A stretch of DNA of 64,000 nucleotides. It comes from Mangrovimonas sp. YM274 (GTDB taxonomy: Bacteria > Bacteroidota > Bacteroidia > Flavobacteriales > Flavobacteriaceae). The position numbers and the translations under genes are program-made. The notes below the pieces were generated by a model, which was not told the DNA's origin, did not search any database, and saw nothing but the letters and a program-made list of their open reading frames with translations. Below are positions 7,490-16,532 of this stretch, in pieces. The stretch's first letter is position 1. Each line of letters begins with the position of its first letter. The stretch spans positions 2,280,128 to 2,344,127 of the forward strand of contig NZ_CP133091.1 of assembly GCF_030908385.1 (NCBI RefSeq). Reading direction: 5' to 3'.

Positions 7490-10400
7490 TTACAGGCCTT
7501 TCCTGTTGTCATTACTATTTGTGTCTATTAATTTATTATAAGGGTCTACCCCTACTTCAACAGGCTTTTTATCGACTATTATAGAGATGTTGTTATCAAT
7601 TTTGGTAATCTTATGCTTTTTCAAATAAAGTTCAGTTTCCTTTTTAACACCATCAACATCCTCTTCTCCGAATACTCCAATATCTATATAATCTGCCAAC
7701 GGCAATGAATATTCCGGCTTTTTCATTGTTTCCGATTGGTATTGCAAAGAATCCTTTCCATTATCTGAAAAGAAGCGCTTCCCTTTCTCGTCATTTCTAT
7801 ATTTACTTACTTGAAAATTAATATCTACTTGATATTTACCATTCTCTAACTCTGTTGTTGTAACATCTGCAATTCGGTTTTCATAAAGCGTAATGGTTTC
7901 AAACATATCCTTAATTACATATTGTAAACTATCTGGTGTTACTTGCTTGATATAATCAACCATCTCCACGGAAGTTGTGTATGGCGCTTCTTGAAACTTC
8001 ACCTTATCCACATAAGCTTTCAAAGCATTGTTCAATCTTTCTTCGCCTATATAATCGCTTAAGGCATAGAATACCAACGAGCCCTTTTGATAACGTATAT
8101 AGCCTTGACCATCGTTGTACATCAACGGTTTTTCACGTTTGGACTCAAAAGTTCTCTGGGTTAAGTAATCATCCAAAGCCTCTTTTAAAAACTTGCGCAT
8201 TTTGCTTTTTCCTTGCTGATGTTCCAAAACTTTCAACGACACATACTCTGATAAACTTTCAGATAACATGGTAGCTCCCAACACATCGGCTCCAATTACC
8301 TGATGGGCCCACCACTGATGGGCTACCTCGTGCACGGTAATGGCAAAGGGGTAATCGACACCTCCATCTTCGGTTTCATCCACGTCGGCAATAAAACCTA
8401 CGCCCTCCGAAAATGGAATTGTATTTGGGAACGATTGGGCAAAGCTTCCACCAGTTTTAGGGAACTCAATGATGCGAAGTTGCTTATGCTGATAAGGACC
8501 AAAATTTTTACTGTTATAGTCCAAAGAGGCTTTCATTCCAGCCATCATTCTGTCCAAATTGTACTCATGCCCCTTATGGTAATAAATTTCGAGATTGACA
8601 TCATTCCATTTGTCCTTCTTCACTTCATACCTAGCTGAATTGAAGGCATAAAAGTTCAAAATTTCGCTATCCATTTTATAATGGAAATAACGGCGTCCGT
8701 TTTCCGTCCATTCCTTTTGCAAATACCCCGGAGCAATCGCTATTTGGTCCTCCGAAGTACTCACGGTTGCTTCAAAATCGACCCAATCAGAATCTTTCGC
8801 TATATAAGTATTCCCAAGCGCCGTAGAGTCCGTTGGCATTGGTTTTAGTTTATTTGGTGGCAAATCATATTTCTCACGGGTTTTGTCATCTTGCAACTCC
8901 CCACCATTATATCCTAGATTTGGAAATATTTGAAAATTGTTAATAAACGTCCCGTTGTAACGCACAGGAGAATTCTTTTCCAACCAACTATTTGCTTTAT
9001 TCTTAACTGTAAAACTTAATTTGATACTATCCCCAGGCAACAATGGACGCTTAAGTTCATAAATATCGAAATTGTAAATAGTATCTTCAGATACCAATGT
9101 ATTGGGCCTATCAAATTCAAACGTGCTAGGGTAACTGTTATGATTTAAGAAAAGACTATCGATGGCTACATCTGTCTTATTAATCATGACATATTCACCA
9201 GAAGCATCAAAATCAAGCTGCTTTGGATAAATATTTACGTTGGCCTTTACGGACACAATTCTCGGCTGCGCGGCATTTTCGTATTTCTTATATGTTTTTT
9301 CCCATTCCACTATCCTAAGTTCAGATTCTTTAGAAGACACTCGGGTATTCACAATATTATTCTGATAATAAATCCTAAATCCTAGAGATAGGAAAGCCAA
9401 AACAAATACCGTAAGCAAAACAGTAACTTTAGGAGTCAATCTATCTTTGGCTATCTGGAAACGTTCTTTAAAAGAATCTGGCAAGCCCCTTACCCAAAAC
9501 AAGCCTGTGAGCACCAAGAGCACCAATCCCCCTAAGACCCAATAGAACTTATAAACCAAATACAACACAAAGGAATCCCCATAACCGTTCATGTCGGAAA
9601 AGGAATAGCCAGGGCCCTCGTTATACTTGAAAATAGCTTGTTCTACTCCTGCTAAACTTAACAATGGAATTCCAATAGCCAATACAATCAATACAAAAAG
9701 CCCTAAATATAGATTTCTGAGAAGCGTATGTAAAAACAAGGCTAAAAATGCCCAAATGGCGTAATTAATAAACTTTAAAACAAATAATTCATATACATAA
9801 TGGCCAATTTCAAAATTATAGTAGCTATTATACATTTGAAATAACATACCGGACAACATAACAATGGCCAACAGCACCAATTGCATTTTTAGCAATGCAA
9901 TAAATTTGGATATAAACAGTGTCCAGTTGGGAATAGGCGTTACATCTATTAAATCTCCCATTCTGGTAATATTTCCACGTTGTACCAATAACCCTGCGTA
10001 TAAAAATGTACAAATGTTAATGGCCACAACAAACGCAGAACCACCATTGAGCATTTTCCAAGTAACCGGCAATGTCGGTGTTCCGAAGAGATTTCCTACT
10101 TCAGAGAGTGCAATCAACACTATAATCAAACCAACAATAAGAATGCTTATGAAAGGCCAGCTTTTAACTATATAGAAAAACTCCATGTTGGATAATTTCC
10201 AAGTAGTTTTCAAATTTTGAAGAAAAGAGTAATCAAAACTTACCTTAGGTAAATTAATTTTGGTTACACCACCAAAATTTCGCTTGGTAAAGCGCTCTCC
10301 TTTATCCTTTTTAAAGGAGATCGTAATTGCATTTTGACTAAACGAGAAAAACCTATAGACCAATCCAAAAATTAAGGAGGCAATCCCCAGCCACAGCAAA

Positions 10401-11140
10401 CGGTTATAGATAATAAGTCCTTTAAAAGGTAGATGCCATTCATTCTGTTCGGCAACGGTCCAATATCTAATATAATAATCTGCAGCAGAAGCGCCATAAG
10501 GATCCAACATGGCTGCCAAAGCCCTATTATCTGGATCCGACAGCAAACCTTCCATCAAACCTTGCACAAATATCAATAATACTATCGTGATGAAACCTGC
10601 TGCAATATTTCTAGTAAAAGTTACCACCGCAAATACAATAGCCCCAAATAGCAATATATTAGGTAGGATATAAACCAAATAGGTATATAGATAGGACTGA
10701 AAATCGAAGGCACCAACCAACTCGCCATTGGTTCCTGGGAATCGAAACCCAATAAATAACCCAATACCTATAACAAAAACAATTCCCGTAACCACCACTA
10801 TACTGCTAAAAAACTTGGCAAATAAATAATTGGCTTTACTAAATGGGTAGGAATATAAAATGGTATGCATTTCACTTTTGTAATCTCTATAAATAGAAAC
10901 TCCAATTATGGATGGGAACAAAAAGAAAATAAAAATCGTCAAAGCATTGTAAAGGTTAAAAATACCAATTGGAGAATTAACGATCCTTGAAGATCCTGTA
11001 GTAACCGTTACACTATCAAAAATTCCTGCAGAAGCAGAGGCCATAAAAAAAGCCAAAATAAAAAATATGGCTGCGTAAATATAAGTTGCTGGCTTTGTTA
11101 ACCAATACTTGAGTTCGTGAATAAATATGGTAGAAAACAT
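7490..11140 (-). CDS. ABC transporter permease fused to M1-family (gluzincin) peptidase
   Basis: 1216-residue fusion. Residues about 1-590 form an ABC-2-type permease with roughly a dozen transmembrane helices in two sets. Residues about 600-1216 form an extracytoplasmic M1-like peptidase. Its zinc site is HEVAH (937-941) with the third ligand Glu in MLSES (about 961), giving HExxH-x19-E, one residue longer than the classic x18 spacing. A Tyr in IRYQKGS fits the catalytic Tyr position. The G-x-M-E-N aminopeptidase motif is absent; the equivalent place reads SFAQSFPNTIPFSEG. The matching ATPase is encoded 42 bases upstream. Substrate and direction of transport are unknown; an export-and-cleave or envelope peptide role is inference. 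Confidence 0.88.
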   Translation of the reverse strand: MFSTIFIHELKYWLTKPATYIYAAIFFILAFFMASASAGIFDSVTVTTGSSRIVNSPIGIFNLYNALTIFIFFLFPSIIGVSIYRDYKSEMHTILYSYPFSKANYLFAKFFSSIVVVTGIVFVIGIGLFIGFRFPGTNGELVGAFDFQSYLYTYLVYILPNILLFGAIVFAVVTFTRNIAAGFITIVLLIFVQGLMEGLLSDPDNRALAAMLDPYGASAADYYIRYWTVAEQNEWHLPFKGLIIYNRLLWLGIASLIFGLVYRFFSFSQNAITISFKKDKGERFTKRNFGGVTKINLPKVSFDYSFLQNLKTTWKLSNMEFFYIVKSWPFISILIVGLIIVLIALSEVGNLFGTPTLPVTWKMLNGGSAFVVAINICTFLYAGLLVQRGNITRMGDLIDVTPIPNWTLFISKFIALLKMQLVLLAIVMLSGMLFQMYNSYYNFEIGHYVYELFVLKFINYAIWAFLALFLHTLLRNLYLGLFVLIVLAIGIPLLSLAGVEQAIFKYNEGPGYSFSDMNGYGDSFVLYLVYKFYWVLGGLVLLVLTGLFWVRGLPDSFKERFQIAKDRLTPKVTVLLTVFVLAFLSLGFRIYYQNNIVNTRVSSKESELRIVEWEKTYKKYENAAQPRIVSVKANVNIYPKQLDFDASGEYVMINKTDVAIDSLFLNHNSYPSTFEFDRPNTLVSEDTIYNFDIYELKRPLLPGDSIKLSFTVKNKANSWLEKNSPVRYNGTFINNFQIFPNLGYNGGELQDDKTREKYDLPPNKLKPMPTDSTALGNTYIAKDSDWVDFEATVSTSEDQIAIAPGYLQKEWTENGRRYFHYKMDSEILNFYAFNSARYEVKKDKWNDVNLEIYYHKGHEYNLDRMMAGMKASLDYNSKNFGPYQHKQLRIIEFPKTGGSFAQSFPNTIPFSEGVGFIADVDETEDGGVDYPFAITVHEVAHQWWAHQVIGADVLGATMLSESLSEYVSLKVLEHQQGKSKMRKFLKEALDDYLTQRTFESKREKPLMYNDGQGYIRYQKGSLVFYALSDYIGEERLNNALKAYVDKVKFQEAPYTTSVEMVDYIKQVTPDSLQYVIKDMFETITLYENRIADVTTTELENGKYQVDINFQVSKYRNDEKGKRFFSDNGKDSLQYQSETMKKPEYSLPLADYIDIGVFGEEDVDGVKKETELYLKKHKITKIDNNISIIVDKKPVEVGVDPYNKLIDTNSNDNRKGL

Positions 11141-11182
11141 ATAAAGTTGTGGCGTTAAAAATGAGACTTTAGCAAATGATGA

Positions 11183-12070
11183 TTACGACAAAATGGGTTC
11201 GTCTTCCTTTAGCGCTATAAAATACACATCATCCAATTGTGGTTCAGTTGCTACAAAATCAGAAGCAGGAAGTGCTTCCGCATACACCCTAATATTTAAC
11301 GTATTGTCTTCATTATAATTGGAAGAAAGCACATTGTACATGGCCTCCATTTGCTCCAATTCATCTCGCTGAACAATTTTAGTCCAAATTTGTCCACGCA
11401 ACGATTCTCTTGCTTGGGTTGGAGTGGCCTGCTTTAAAATTTTTCCTCCATTTAAAATGGCCATATCCGTACACAATTCTTTAACATCCTCAACAATATG
11501 AGTAGAAAAGATTACCGTACAATTAGTTCCTACTTCCCTCAACACATTCAAAAAGCGGTGTCTTTCTGCGGGGTCCAACCCAGCCGTAGGCTCATCAACG
11601 ATAATCAGTTTAGGGTTGTTCAATAGTAATTGCGCTATCCCAAAGCGTTGTTTCATTCCACCAGAATAACCAGCCACATGTTTTTTTCTTACATCGTAAA
11701 GGTTGGTAATCTCAAGTACTTCCTGAACCAAAGCCTGCCTTTCTGTTTTGGATGAAACTCCCTTTAAGGTTGCAAAATAATCCAATAATGCTTCGGCTGA
11801 CATCTTAGGATACACCCCAAAAGATTGTGGCAAATACCCCAATACCTTTCTAAGGGCCATTTTATCTTCCAAAACATTAATATCTCCAAACATTATCGAA
11901 CCAGAATCTGGACTTTGCAAGGTAGCTATCGTTCGCATTAAAGATGACTTACCGGCTCCATTTGGCCCCAATAAACCAAACATTCCAGTACCTATTTCAA
12001 GGCTTAAATTATCAATGGCTTTTACTCCATTTTTATAGGTTTTAGTTAAATCTTTAATGACAAGCTTCAT
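11183..12070 (-). CDS. ABC transporter ATP-binding protein
   Basis: 295-residue cytoplasmic ATPase. Walker A GPNGAGKS (35-42), signature YSGGM (135-139), Walker B LIIVDEP (155-161), D-loop LDP, and H-loop His191. The short C-terminal part after about residue 215 resembles ABC-2 exporters (CcmA/YhaQ type). First gene of a two-gene operon with the permease-peptidase fusion, which it presumably energises. The upstream divergent region with the M42 peptidase holds an inverted repeat at 12106-12121. Confidence 0.92.
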   Translation of the reverse strand: MKLVIKDLTKTYKNGVKAIDNLSLEIGTGMFGLLGPNGAGKSSLMRTIATLQSPDSGSIMFGDINVLEDKMALRKVLGYLPQSFGVYPKMSAEALLDYFATLKGVSSKTERQALVQEVLEITNLYDVRKKHVAGYSGGMKQRFGIAQLLLNNPKLIIVDEPTAGLDPAERHRFLNVLREVGTNCTVIFSTHIVEDVKELCTDMAILNGGKILKQATPTQARESLRGQIWTKIVQRDELEQMEAMYNVLSSNYNEDNTLNIRVYAEALPASDFVATEPQLDDVYFIALKEDEPILS

Positions 12071-12105
12071 AGATATTAAATTTAGTTATTGTGTTTTGAC
12101 CATAT

Positions 12106-12121
12106 ATGTATAAAAATACAT
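12106..12121. repeat. Inverted repeat ATGTAT-AAAA-ATACAT in divergent region
   Basis: Perfect 6-bp arms around A4, 35 bases upstream of the ABC ATPase start and 83 bases upstream of the M42 gene. It could be an operator, or overlap the minus-strand promoter (TATTTTTA reads across it). No direct support for either. Confidence 0.35.
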
Positions 12122-12152
12122 GCTTTTGTTACAAAAATCAGTTTTACAAATG

Positions 12153-12181
12153 TTGAAAGTGAATAAATCCTAGTATTTTTA
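12153..12181 (+). promoter_or_regulatory. Candidate promoter of the M42 peptidase gene
   Basis: TTG at 12153-12155, 18 bases of spacer, then TATTTTTA at 12174-12181, one mismatch from TAnnTTTG. Spacing fits Bacteroidota promoters (17-23). The coding start is 24 bases after the -7 box. Confidence 0.45.
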
Positions 12182-12204
12182 CGGAAATATAACAACTAAT
12201 ATCT

Positions 12205-13293
12205 ATGGCAAAAGACAGCTTACTCAATAAAAAATCATTAGAATTTCTTGAATCTTATTTAAACAATGCCGCCCCTACCGGATATGAATGGGAAGGTCAA
12301 AAAATATGGATGGACTATCTTAAACCATATGTAGATGAATTTATAACAGACACTTATGGCACTGCCGTTGGAGTTATCAATCCAAAAGCTAAATACAAGG
12401 TAGTTATTGAAGGGCATGCCGATGAAATTTCTTGGTATGTTAATTACATTACGGACAACGGATTGATTCACGTAATCAGAAACGGAGGTAGTGATCACCA
12501 AATTGCACCCAGTAAAATTGTGAATATCCACACCAAAAAAGGAATTGTAAAAGGTGTATTTGGTTGGCCGGCAATCCACACCCGCGATAAATCCAAGGAA
12601 GAAACGCCTAAAATTGAAAACATCACCATTGACGTTGGTGCCAAAGACAAGGCCGAAGTTGAGAACATGGGAGTACATGTAGGATGCGTAATCACCTATC
12701 CTGACGAATTCCATATTTTGAATGGCGATAAATTTGTCTGTCGTGCTTTGGATAACCGCATGGGAGGTTTTATGATAGCCGAAGTAGCAAGGCTATTAAA
12801 GGAAAACAACAAGGAATTACCTTTTGGACTTTATATTACCAACTCTGTTCAGGAAGAAATTGGACTGCGTGGAGCCGAAATGATTACACAAACCATCAAA
12901 CCCAACGTAGCCATTGTTACTGATGTAACACACGACACCACAACCCCTATGATTGACAAAAAGAAAGAAGGTCATTTGGAACTTGGCCTAGGACCTGTGG
13001 TAGCCTATGCACCTGCTGTTCAACAAAAATTGCGAGACTTGATTACAGATACAGCCGAAGCCAATAAGATTCCGTTCCAAAGATCGGCCTTATCCCGTGC
13101 TACTGGAACCGACACCGATGCCTTTGCCTACAGCAATGGCGGTGTGGCCTCTGCTCTCATTTCCCTACCATTGCGCTATATGCACACTACTGTGGAAATG
13201 GTTCACAAGGACGATGTAGAAAACGTCATCAAATTGATTTACGAAACCTTGTTGCAAATTAAAGACGGAGAAACATTTTCATATTTTAATTAA
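12205..13293 (+). CDS. M42 family dinuclear metallo-aminopeptidase
   Basis: 362-residue cytoplasmic peptidase of the M42 (TET/FrvX/YsdC) group. Metal and catalytic residues are visible in order: H71 and D73 in EGHADE, bridging D183 in ALDNRMGG, catalytic E217 and ligand E218 in SVQEEIG, D240 in TDVTHDT, and H327 in YMHTTVE. Such enzymes assemble into dodecamers and trim N-terminal residues from peptides. Length is typical. It heads a plus-strand run that continues, after a hairpin at 13297, with Nudix, PrsW, DUF294 and exonuclease genes. Confidence 0.92.
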   Translation: MAKDSLLNKKSLEFLESYLNNAAPTGYEWEGQKIWMDYLKPYVDEFITDTYGTAVGVINPKAKYKVVIEGHADEISWYVNYITDNGLIHVIRNGGSDHQIAPSKIVNIHTKKGIVKGVFGWPAIHTRDKSKEETPKIENITIDVGAKDKAEVENMGVHVGCVITYPDEFHILNGDKFVCRALDNRMGGFMIAEVARLLKENNKELPFGLYITNSVQEEIGLRGAEMITQTIKPNVAIVTDVTHDTTTPMIDKKKEGHLELGLGPVVAYAPAVQQKLRDLITDTAEANKIPFQRSALSRATGTDTDAFAYSNGGVASALISLPLRYMHTTVEMVHKDDVENVIKLIYETLLQIKDGETFSYFN

Positions 13294-13296
13294 CAC

Positions 13297-13324
13297 ATTC
13301 CCGCGAAAGCGGGAATCTTGTTTT
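13297..13324 (+). terminator. Perfect GC-rich hairpin with GAAA loop, terminator-like
   Basis: ATTCCCGC / GCGGGAAT stem with a GAAA tetraloop, followed by CTTGTTTT. It fits a terminator or attenuator between the M42 and Nudix genes. The same palindrome type (ATTCCC...GGGAAT) is known as dispersed repeats in other bacteria, so it may be a repeat unit; only one copy is seen in this window. Confidence 0.7.
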
Positions 13325-13333
13325 ATACCAATT

Positions 13334-13882
13334 ATGGACGAACTTATAGATATTGTCACTAAGGAAGGAACACTCACTGGGCAATCCTGCCTTAAATCGG
13401 AAATTCATTCCAAAGGATATTACCATAACACGGCCCATTTGTGGCTTTACACACAAAAAGGGGAGATTTTGTTGGCCCAGCGCAGTTTCGAAAAGGCCAT
13501 CTGTCCTGGTATGTGGGATGTATCGGTAGCGGGCCATGTAGATGCTGGAGAACGTATTGAAGAAGCTGCCATTCGTGAAACACAAGAAGAACTTAGCCTT
13601 TCCCTACATGAAAATAAGCTAATGAAAATTGGTGTGTTCGATTGCTTTCAATCCTATCCTTCGGGCATTATAGACAATGAATTTCACCATACCTACATCG
13701 CCCAATTACTAGTCCCTTTAAAAACCTTAAAGCCTCAACCTGGAGAAGTAGAAGCCTTAAAGTTAGTGGATATAGAAACCTTCAAGGATCTTTTAGATAA
13801 AAGTGGAACCAATAATCATTTCGTGCCGTCCAACAAAGCTTATTACGAAACGGTTTTAAAGGCAATTGTAAATCAACTATAA
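13334..13882 (+). CDS. Nudix hydrolase
   Basis: 182-residue hydrolase. The Nudix box spans residues 67-89: G67, x5, E73, x7, then RETQEEL (81-87), matching GX5EX7REUXEE. The N-terminal part (HNTAHLWLYTQKGEILLAQRS) and the SVAGHVDAGE core resemble the YfcD/isopentenyl-diphosphate isomerase-like branch. Nudix enzymes cleave nucleoside diphosphates linked to another group; the substrate here is unknown. The PrsW gene begins 7 bases after its stop, so co-transcription is likely. Confidence 0.88.
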   Translation: MDELIDIVTKEGTLTGQSCLKSEIHSKGYYHNTAHLWLYTQKGEILLAQRSFEKAICPGMWDVSVAGHVDAGERIEEAAIRETQEELSLSLHENKLMKIGVFDCFQSYPSGIIDNEFHHTYIAQLLVPLKTLKPQPGEVEALKLVDIETFKDLLDKSGTNNHFVPSNKAYYETVLKAIVNQL

Positions 13883-13889
13883 TCTTAAG

Positions 13890-14570
13890 ATGAATCTATT
13901 CCTCATGGCCATAGCGCCTGTATTTATTATTATTCTTTACATCTATTTTAAGGACAAGTACGAAAAAGAACCCAAACACCTTTTGTTATTCAGTTTTTTA
14001 TTGGGAAGTGTCGTAAGTATCATAATCACTACCATACTCTATCGTGGGTTTGATGTAGTTTTACCTTTACAAAACGATCGTAGTATTCTTGAACAATTTA
14101 TCAAGGCTTTCTTTGTGGTTGGACTTACGGAAGAATTCAGTAAATATATTATTGTGCGCTACTATGCACAAACCAAAGTAGATTTCAATGAACCGTATGA
14201 CGGCATTATGTATGCGGTTATGGTATCCATGGGCTTTGCAGCCACCGAAAACATTATGTATGTATTACAAGGCGGCTATACAATAGCTTTGATTAGGGCC
14301 TTTACGGCGGTTCCTGCCCACGCTACTTTTGGTATCATCATGGGATATTTCATGGGAAAAGCCAAATTTTCAAACAACCGTTTCAAATTGAATTTAGCGG
14401 GGTTATTTTTCGCCATTCTCTTTCATGGTGCGTATGACTTTTTCTTGTTCATTAACTTTGTTCCCGGTATTGGAATTGGCGCTTTTATCTCATTGTTCTT
14501 GGGGATTGTCCTCTCTAGAAAAGCTATTAAAACCCATCAGGAAAATTCCAAATTTAAAGTCTCTAAATAA
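13890..14570 (+). CDS. PrsW family intramembrane metalloprotease
   Basis: 226-residue membrane protein with about 6-8 helices. The conserved PrsW motifs are present: EExxK (E81, E82, K85), FAATEN (117-121 region), a His in VPAHATFG (H144), and HGAYDFF with H179. In Bacillus PrsW cleaves the anti-sigma factor RsiW; no anti-sigma or sigma gene lies nearby, so the target is unknown. Tightly linked to the Nudix gene and 35 bases upstream of the DUF294 regulator. Confidence 0.85.
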   Translation: MNLFLMAIAPVFIIILYIYFKDKYEKEPKHLLLFSFLLGSVVSIIITTILYRGFDVVLPLQNDRSILEQFIKAFFVVGLTEEFSKYIIVRYYAQTKVDFNEPYDGIMYAVMVSMGFAATENIMYVLQGGYTIALIRAFTAVPAHATFGIIMGYFMGKAKFSNNRFKLNLAGLFFAILFHGAYDFFLFINFVPGIGIGAFISLFLGIVLSRKAIKTHQENSKFKVSK

Positions 14571-14605
14571 GAATTACACAGCATTCTTTTTGTTAAATTA
14601 GTACT

Positions 14606-16525
14606 ATGAAAAACACCATAGCAGAGCGCATTGCCGACTTCTTAAAACGCTTCCCCCCTTTTGATTTGGTCAAGAAATCAGATCTTTTGGAAATTGCCAA
14701 ACAAGTAACCATTACCTACTTGGAAAAAGGTAAGGTCATCTATGAAAAAGACAGTCCGTTACACGATCAGTTTTATATCATTCATAAAGGTGCCGTGGTT
14801 CTGATAAAGGGCAATTATGGCTCGTCTGAGGTTATTGATAAATTTGATGAAGGCGATGTGTTTGGACTGCGGCCTTTGTTTGCGCTCGAAAATTATGCCA
14901 TCACCTCTGTAACTGACGAAGAATCTATCCTTTATGGAATTCCTATTGAACTGTTCAAACCTTTAGCGGCTAAAAACAAAAATATTGGCAATTACCTCAT
15001 TGAGAGTTTTGCTTCTAATACCGAAAACCCCTATACAAAAAAACATCATTTAGAGTTCTTTTCAGAAGGAGCCACCAGTATTGAATCCAATAGCAATCTC
15101 TTCGAGCTACAACCCATTAAGTACACCAAGAAAATTGTTACAGCAACCCCTTCTACAAAAATTAAGACCATCGCCAAAATTATGGACGAACATAATATTG
15201 GCTCTGTAATCATTGAAGAGGACAACTTACCTATTGGAATGATTACCGATAAAGACCTGCGTAAAAAAGTGGTCACCGGTCTTCATACCATCAACGAAAG
15301 TGCGGCCAATATCATGAGCAGTCCCGTGTTGTGTTATCCTAAAAACATTACCATTGCACAAGCTCAAATTTCAATGATGAAACATCAAATTGGGTACTTG
15401 TGTATTACAGAAGACGGCACGCCTAATAGCAAGATTATTGGATTGGTTTCAGACCATGATATTGTATTGCTGCAAGGAAACAGCCCTTCCGTTTTAATGA
15501 AGGCCATACAGCGTTCCAACAATACCAAAGACCTTAAACGTATTAGGGAAAATATCACCCTATTACTGAAAGGGTATATCATGCAAAACATTCCACTTAC
15601 CCATACCAGCAAAATCATTTTTGAATTGAACGATGCTACCATAAAACGAATTATTGAGCGTTGTCTGGAAAAAATGAAAGAGGAACCTCCGGTTAAATTT
15701 GCTTGGATGTCTTTGGGTAGTCAAGGGCGTAAGGAACAGCTGCTACAGACAGACCAGGACAATGCCCTCATTTTTGAAAATGTAAGTCCTGATCGTTTGG
15801 AGGCGACTAGAGCTTATTTTTTAAAATTGGCAAAAAGAGTCAACAAGCGTTTAAATACGGTTGGTTTTGAATTTTGCAATGCCGATATGATGGCCAAAAA
15901 CCCGAGATGGTGTTTAAGCTTAGACGAATGGAAAGCTCAGTTCACCGAATGGACCACCAATACCGGAAATGATGAAATTTTACTTTCATCCATCTTCTTC
16001 GATTTCGATATAAGCTATGGAGACGCCTCGCTTACCAATGCCTTGGCAGAACACACCCTAAAAATCACCAAAAACAATTCTCTTTTTATGTCCAAATTGG
16101 GAGCTAATGCTTTGAGAAGTGCCTCTCCCCTAGGTTTCTTTAGACAGTTTTTGGTAGAAAGTGATGGCGAGTATAAAGACTTCTTCGATATTAAAAAACG
16201 AGGGCTAATGCCACTTATCGACGCAGGACGACTGCTCACCTTAAATTTTCAAATAAAAACCATCACCAATACAGGCGAACGTTTTGAAAAATTGGCTGAG
16301 CTGGTACCTGAAAACAAGGAGCTCTTTTTGGCCTGTTCCTATTCGTTTAAGGCTATCCTTAAATTTAGAACCAAACATGGCCTTATTAATAATGACGACG
16401 GTCGTTTCATTAAACTTGAAACACTAACCAAGGAAGAAAAAATGAAATTAAAGCGCTGCTTTAAAACCATTGCCAATGTTCAAGAATATATTAAAATGCG
16501 CTTTAACTTAGGCCATCTAATATAG
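14606..16525 (+). CDS. cNMP-binding/CBS/DUF294 nucleotidyltransferase-like signalling protein
   Basis: 639-residue soluble protein with four parts: a cyclic-nucleotide-binding-like beta-roll (about 15-140), two CBS repeats (about 175-290), a DUF294 nucleotidyltransferase-like domain (about 330-470) and its C-terminal substrate-binding-like helical domain (about 495-635). The nucleotidyltransferase motif is GSQGRKEQ (371-378) followed by D383 and D385 in QTDQDNA, the same arrangement as GlnD-type uridylyltransferases. CBS repeats usually bind adenylates. A nucleotide-sensing transferase role is inference; target unknown. The exonuclease gene starts 7 bases after the stop, a pairing seen in other bacteria too. 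Confidence 0.88.
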   Translation: MKNTIAERIADFLKRFPPFDLVKKSDLLEIAKQVTITYLEKGKVIYEKDSPLHDQFYIIHKGAVVLIKGNYGSSEVIDKFDEGDVFGLRPLFALENYAITSVTDEESILYGIPIELFKPLAAKNKNIGNYLIESFASNTENPYTKKHHLEFFSEGATSIESNSNLFELQPIKYTKKIVTATPSTKIKTIAKIMDEHNIGSVIIEEDNLPIGMITDKDLRKKVVTGLHTINESAANIMSSPVLCYPKNITIAQAQISMMKHQIGYLCITEDGTPNSKIIGLVSDHDIVLLQGNSPSVLMKAIQRSNNTKDLKRIRENITLLLKGYIMQNIPLTHTSKIIFELNDATIKRIIERCLEKMKEEPPVKFAWMSLGSQGRKEQLLQTDQDNALIFENVSPDRLEATRAYFLKLAKRVNKRLNTVGFEFCNADMMAKNPRWCLSLDEWKAQFTEWTTNTGNDEILLSSIFFDFDISYGDASLTNALAEHTLKITKNNSLFMSKLGANALRSASPLGFFRQFLVESDGEYKDFFDIKKRGLMPLIDAGRLLTLNFQIKTITNTGERFEKLAELVPENKELFLACSYSFKAILKFRTKHGLINNDDGRFIKLETLTKEEKMKLKRCFKTIANVQEYIKMRFNLGHLI

Positions 16526-16532
16526 TACTGCT

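Noticed and set aside
12259-12714. 151-codon open frame on the minus strand in the M42 gene
   Set aside because: It lies fully opposite a conserved peptidase gene with no domain or start signal of its own; an antisense shadow.
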